From Fulvivirga maritima (GTDB lineage: Bacteria > Bacteroidota > Bacteroidia > Cytophagales > Cyclobacteriaceae): 64,000 nucleotides of DNA. The translations under genes and the position numbers were made by a program. The DNA is taken from assembly GCF_021389955.1 (NCBI RefSeq), contig NZ_CP089980.1, forward strand, positions 3,777,001 to 3,841,000, written 5' to 3'. A model generated the notes under the pieces. The model was not told the origin of the DNA. It worked only from the letters and a program-made list of their open reading frames with translations, and did not search any database. Every line of letters begins with the position of its first letter. Within the stretch, counting starts at the first letter, position 1. Positions 63,100 through 64,000 of the stretch are shown piece after piece.

Positions 63100-64000
63100 T
63101 TACTTGGCGAAATAGGCTTTTATTTCACTTTTAATATTATCCCACTGGCTGTCATCACCTTCTAATGCTAAAATGGCTTCTTTAGCTTTTGATTTGGTAA
63201 ATCCATACGCCTGCTCCAGTGTAATCTTAGGAGGCAGGGTAAGTGCACCAGAAGAAACTATGGCATCAATTACGAAAGGTTTAGGAGACTCAATCGCCTT
63301 TTTGATAGCAATAGGAATGTCTTCTGCTTTTTCTACTTTCATACCATCAGCTCCGCAGGCTTTAGCATAAGCCACAAAATCAGGGTTTTCTAATTTTAAT
63401 GATTCATTGGCCATAGGGAAGCCCGCTTCTTCCATTTCCATTTTCACAAAGCTCAACTCACTGTTATTGAAAACTATCATTTTAACAGGATAGTTGTACC
63501 TAACAGCGGTGATCAGGTCATGCATAGACATGCCGAAGGCGCCATCTCCAACCAGTCCCCAAACTTGTCTGCCAGGGAATGCTGCTTGTGCACCCAGGCA
63601 AGCGGGTAAGCCAACAGCCATAGAACCGTGATTGAAACTACCTATTATTCTACGATCGTTATTAAATGTGATGTAGCGTACGCCCCAAACTACAGATTCA
63701 CCTGTGTCCATAGCGAAAACTGCATCTGTGGCTGCTTGCCTGTTGATCTCAGCGGCAAATAGGCTGGGCAATAGTGGCGTTTTATCATTTTCAAGATCGC
63801 TTTCCTTTTGCATTTTCTCTAACCATTTTCGGTGAGATTTCTTGTGGCTATCCATGAATGAGGCATTTTCATTCGGAGAGATTTTGGCAGTAATCCTGCT
63901 AACCGTATCTGCAGCATCTCCTACTATTCCATGGGTGATGTGTGTTCTGTTACCCAAATTCTCTGGCCTGATGTCAATTTGAATAACTTCCTTATCATGA
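63100..64000 (-). CDS. thiamine-pyrophosphate enzyme, pyruvate oxidase (PoxB)-like, cut by window edge
   Basis: The frame continues unbroken through 64000 (EVIQIDIRPENLGNRTHITHG precedes the first in-window TTG), so the N-terminus lies outside. The visible 300 residues cover the end of the central domain and the TPP-binding domain: GDGAFGMSMHDLITAVRYN and FNNSELSFVKMEMEEAGFP are the diphosphate and Mg region. The C-terminal LPPKITLEQAYGFTKSK resembles PoxB. PoxB-type enzymes oxidise pyruvate to acetate and CO2 with FAD. An acetolactate-synthase-like relative is the alternative. Confidence 0.85.
   Translation of the reverse strand, partial: HDKEVIQIDIRPENLGNRTHITHGIVGDAADTVSRITAKISPNENASFMDSHKKSHRKWLEKMQKESDLENDKTPLLPSLFAAEINRQAATDAVFAMDTGESVVWGVRYITFNNDRRIIGSFNHGSMAVGLPACLGAQAAFPGRQVWGLVGDGAFGMSMHDLITAVRYNYPVKMIVFNNSELSFVKMEMEEAGFPMANESLKLENPDFVAYAKACGADGMKVEKAEDIPIAIKKAIESPKPFVIDAIVSSGALTLPPKITLEQAYGFTKSKAKEAILALEGDDSQWDNIKSEIKAYFAK

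Noticed and set aside
1-64000. CRISPR arrays, prophage, toxin-antitoxin or restriction systems.
   Set aside because: No repeat-spacer pattern and no recognisable phage, nuclease, methylase or toxin genes were seen. The lone DUF4268 protein is not enough for a restriction call.

Overview
The window looks like a chromosomal segment of a marine-type member of the Bacteroidota, probably Cytophagales. Support comes from SusC/SusD-type glycan uptake genes, a type IX secretion (T9SS) C-terminal signal, an exosortase F pair, DUF6089, DUF4920 and DUF1573 proteins, low-GC coding sequence and promoter elements of the TAnnTTTG type. No species can be named from the sequence alone.

Layout. (1) Positions 1-8820 are a laminarin-type polysaccharide utilisation locus: a divergent propeller sensor cut by the window edge, then SusC, SusD, a duplicated PKD surface lipoprotein and a GH16 endo-glucanase lipoprotein, closed by a terminator. 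A LacI-type operator-like palindrome lies just before susC. (2) Positions 8883-12242 hold a DUF4920 lipoprotein and, on the minus strand, a penicillin-acylase-family enzyme with a small membrane protein. (3) Positions 12373-50124 are a 38-kb, all-plus-strand surface polysaccharide locus. It holds kdsC/kdsA, a UDP-sugar epimerase, Wza/Wzc, a nonulosonate-like sugar module (SpsF-like, NeuB-like, and a GT2 fused to a CMP-sialate-synthetase-like domain), Wzx, a sulfotransferase, a pyruvyltransferase, many GT4 glycosyltransferases, an MBOAT/SGNH O-acylation pair, a Wzy-like protein and a polysaccharide deacetylase. Its last part is a bacillosamine-type set (PglC, two PglD-like, PglE, PglF) in which an exosortase F pair, a giant T9SS cargo protein and a tiny exosortase-substrate-like protein are embedded. 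(4) Positions 50125-52246 hold terminators and an insertion sequence. (5) Positions 52247-64000 are mostly housekeeping: DUF6089, tRNA-Arg, sucC, lolD-like, mtaB, a phosphohexomutase, hppD, trpS, DUF1573, DUF4268 and a truncated pyruvate-oxidase-like gene.

Two complete insertion sequences can be delimited to the base. An IS4-family element (31428-32819, 9-bp target duplication) splits the MBOAT acyltransferase; removing it and one duplicate restores an uninterrupted frame. A second element (50376-52070, 8-bp target duplication) lies just past the polysaccharide locus and has a hairpin inside each end.

How the genes could work together (inference): PglF, PglE and PglD make a UDP-diacetamido sugar that PglC loads on undecaprenyl phosphate. 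The glycosyltransferases extend it, and sulfate, pyruvate and acyl groups decorate it. Wzx, the Wzy-like protein and Wzc/Wza flip, polymerise and export it. The exosortase unit is the least understood part and the best candidate for an undescribed system: its genes are translationally coupled to the bacillosamine genes, and a plausible substrate lies in the same cluster.
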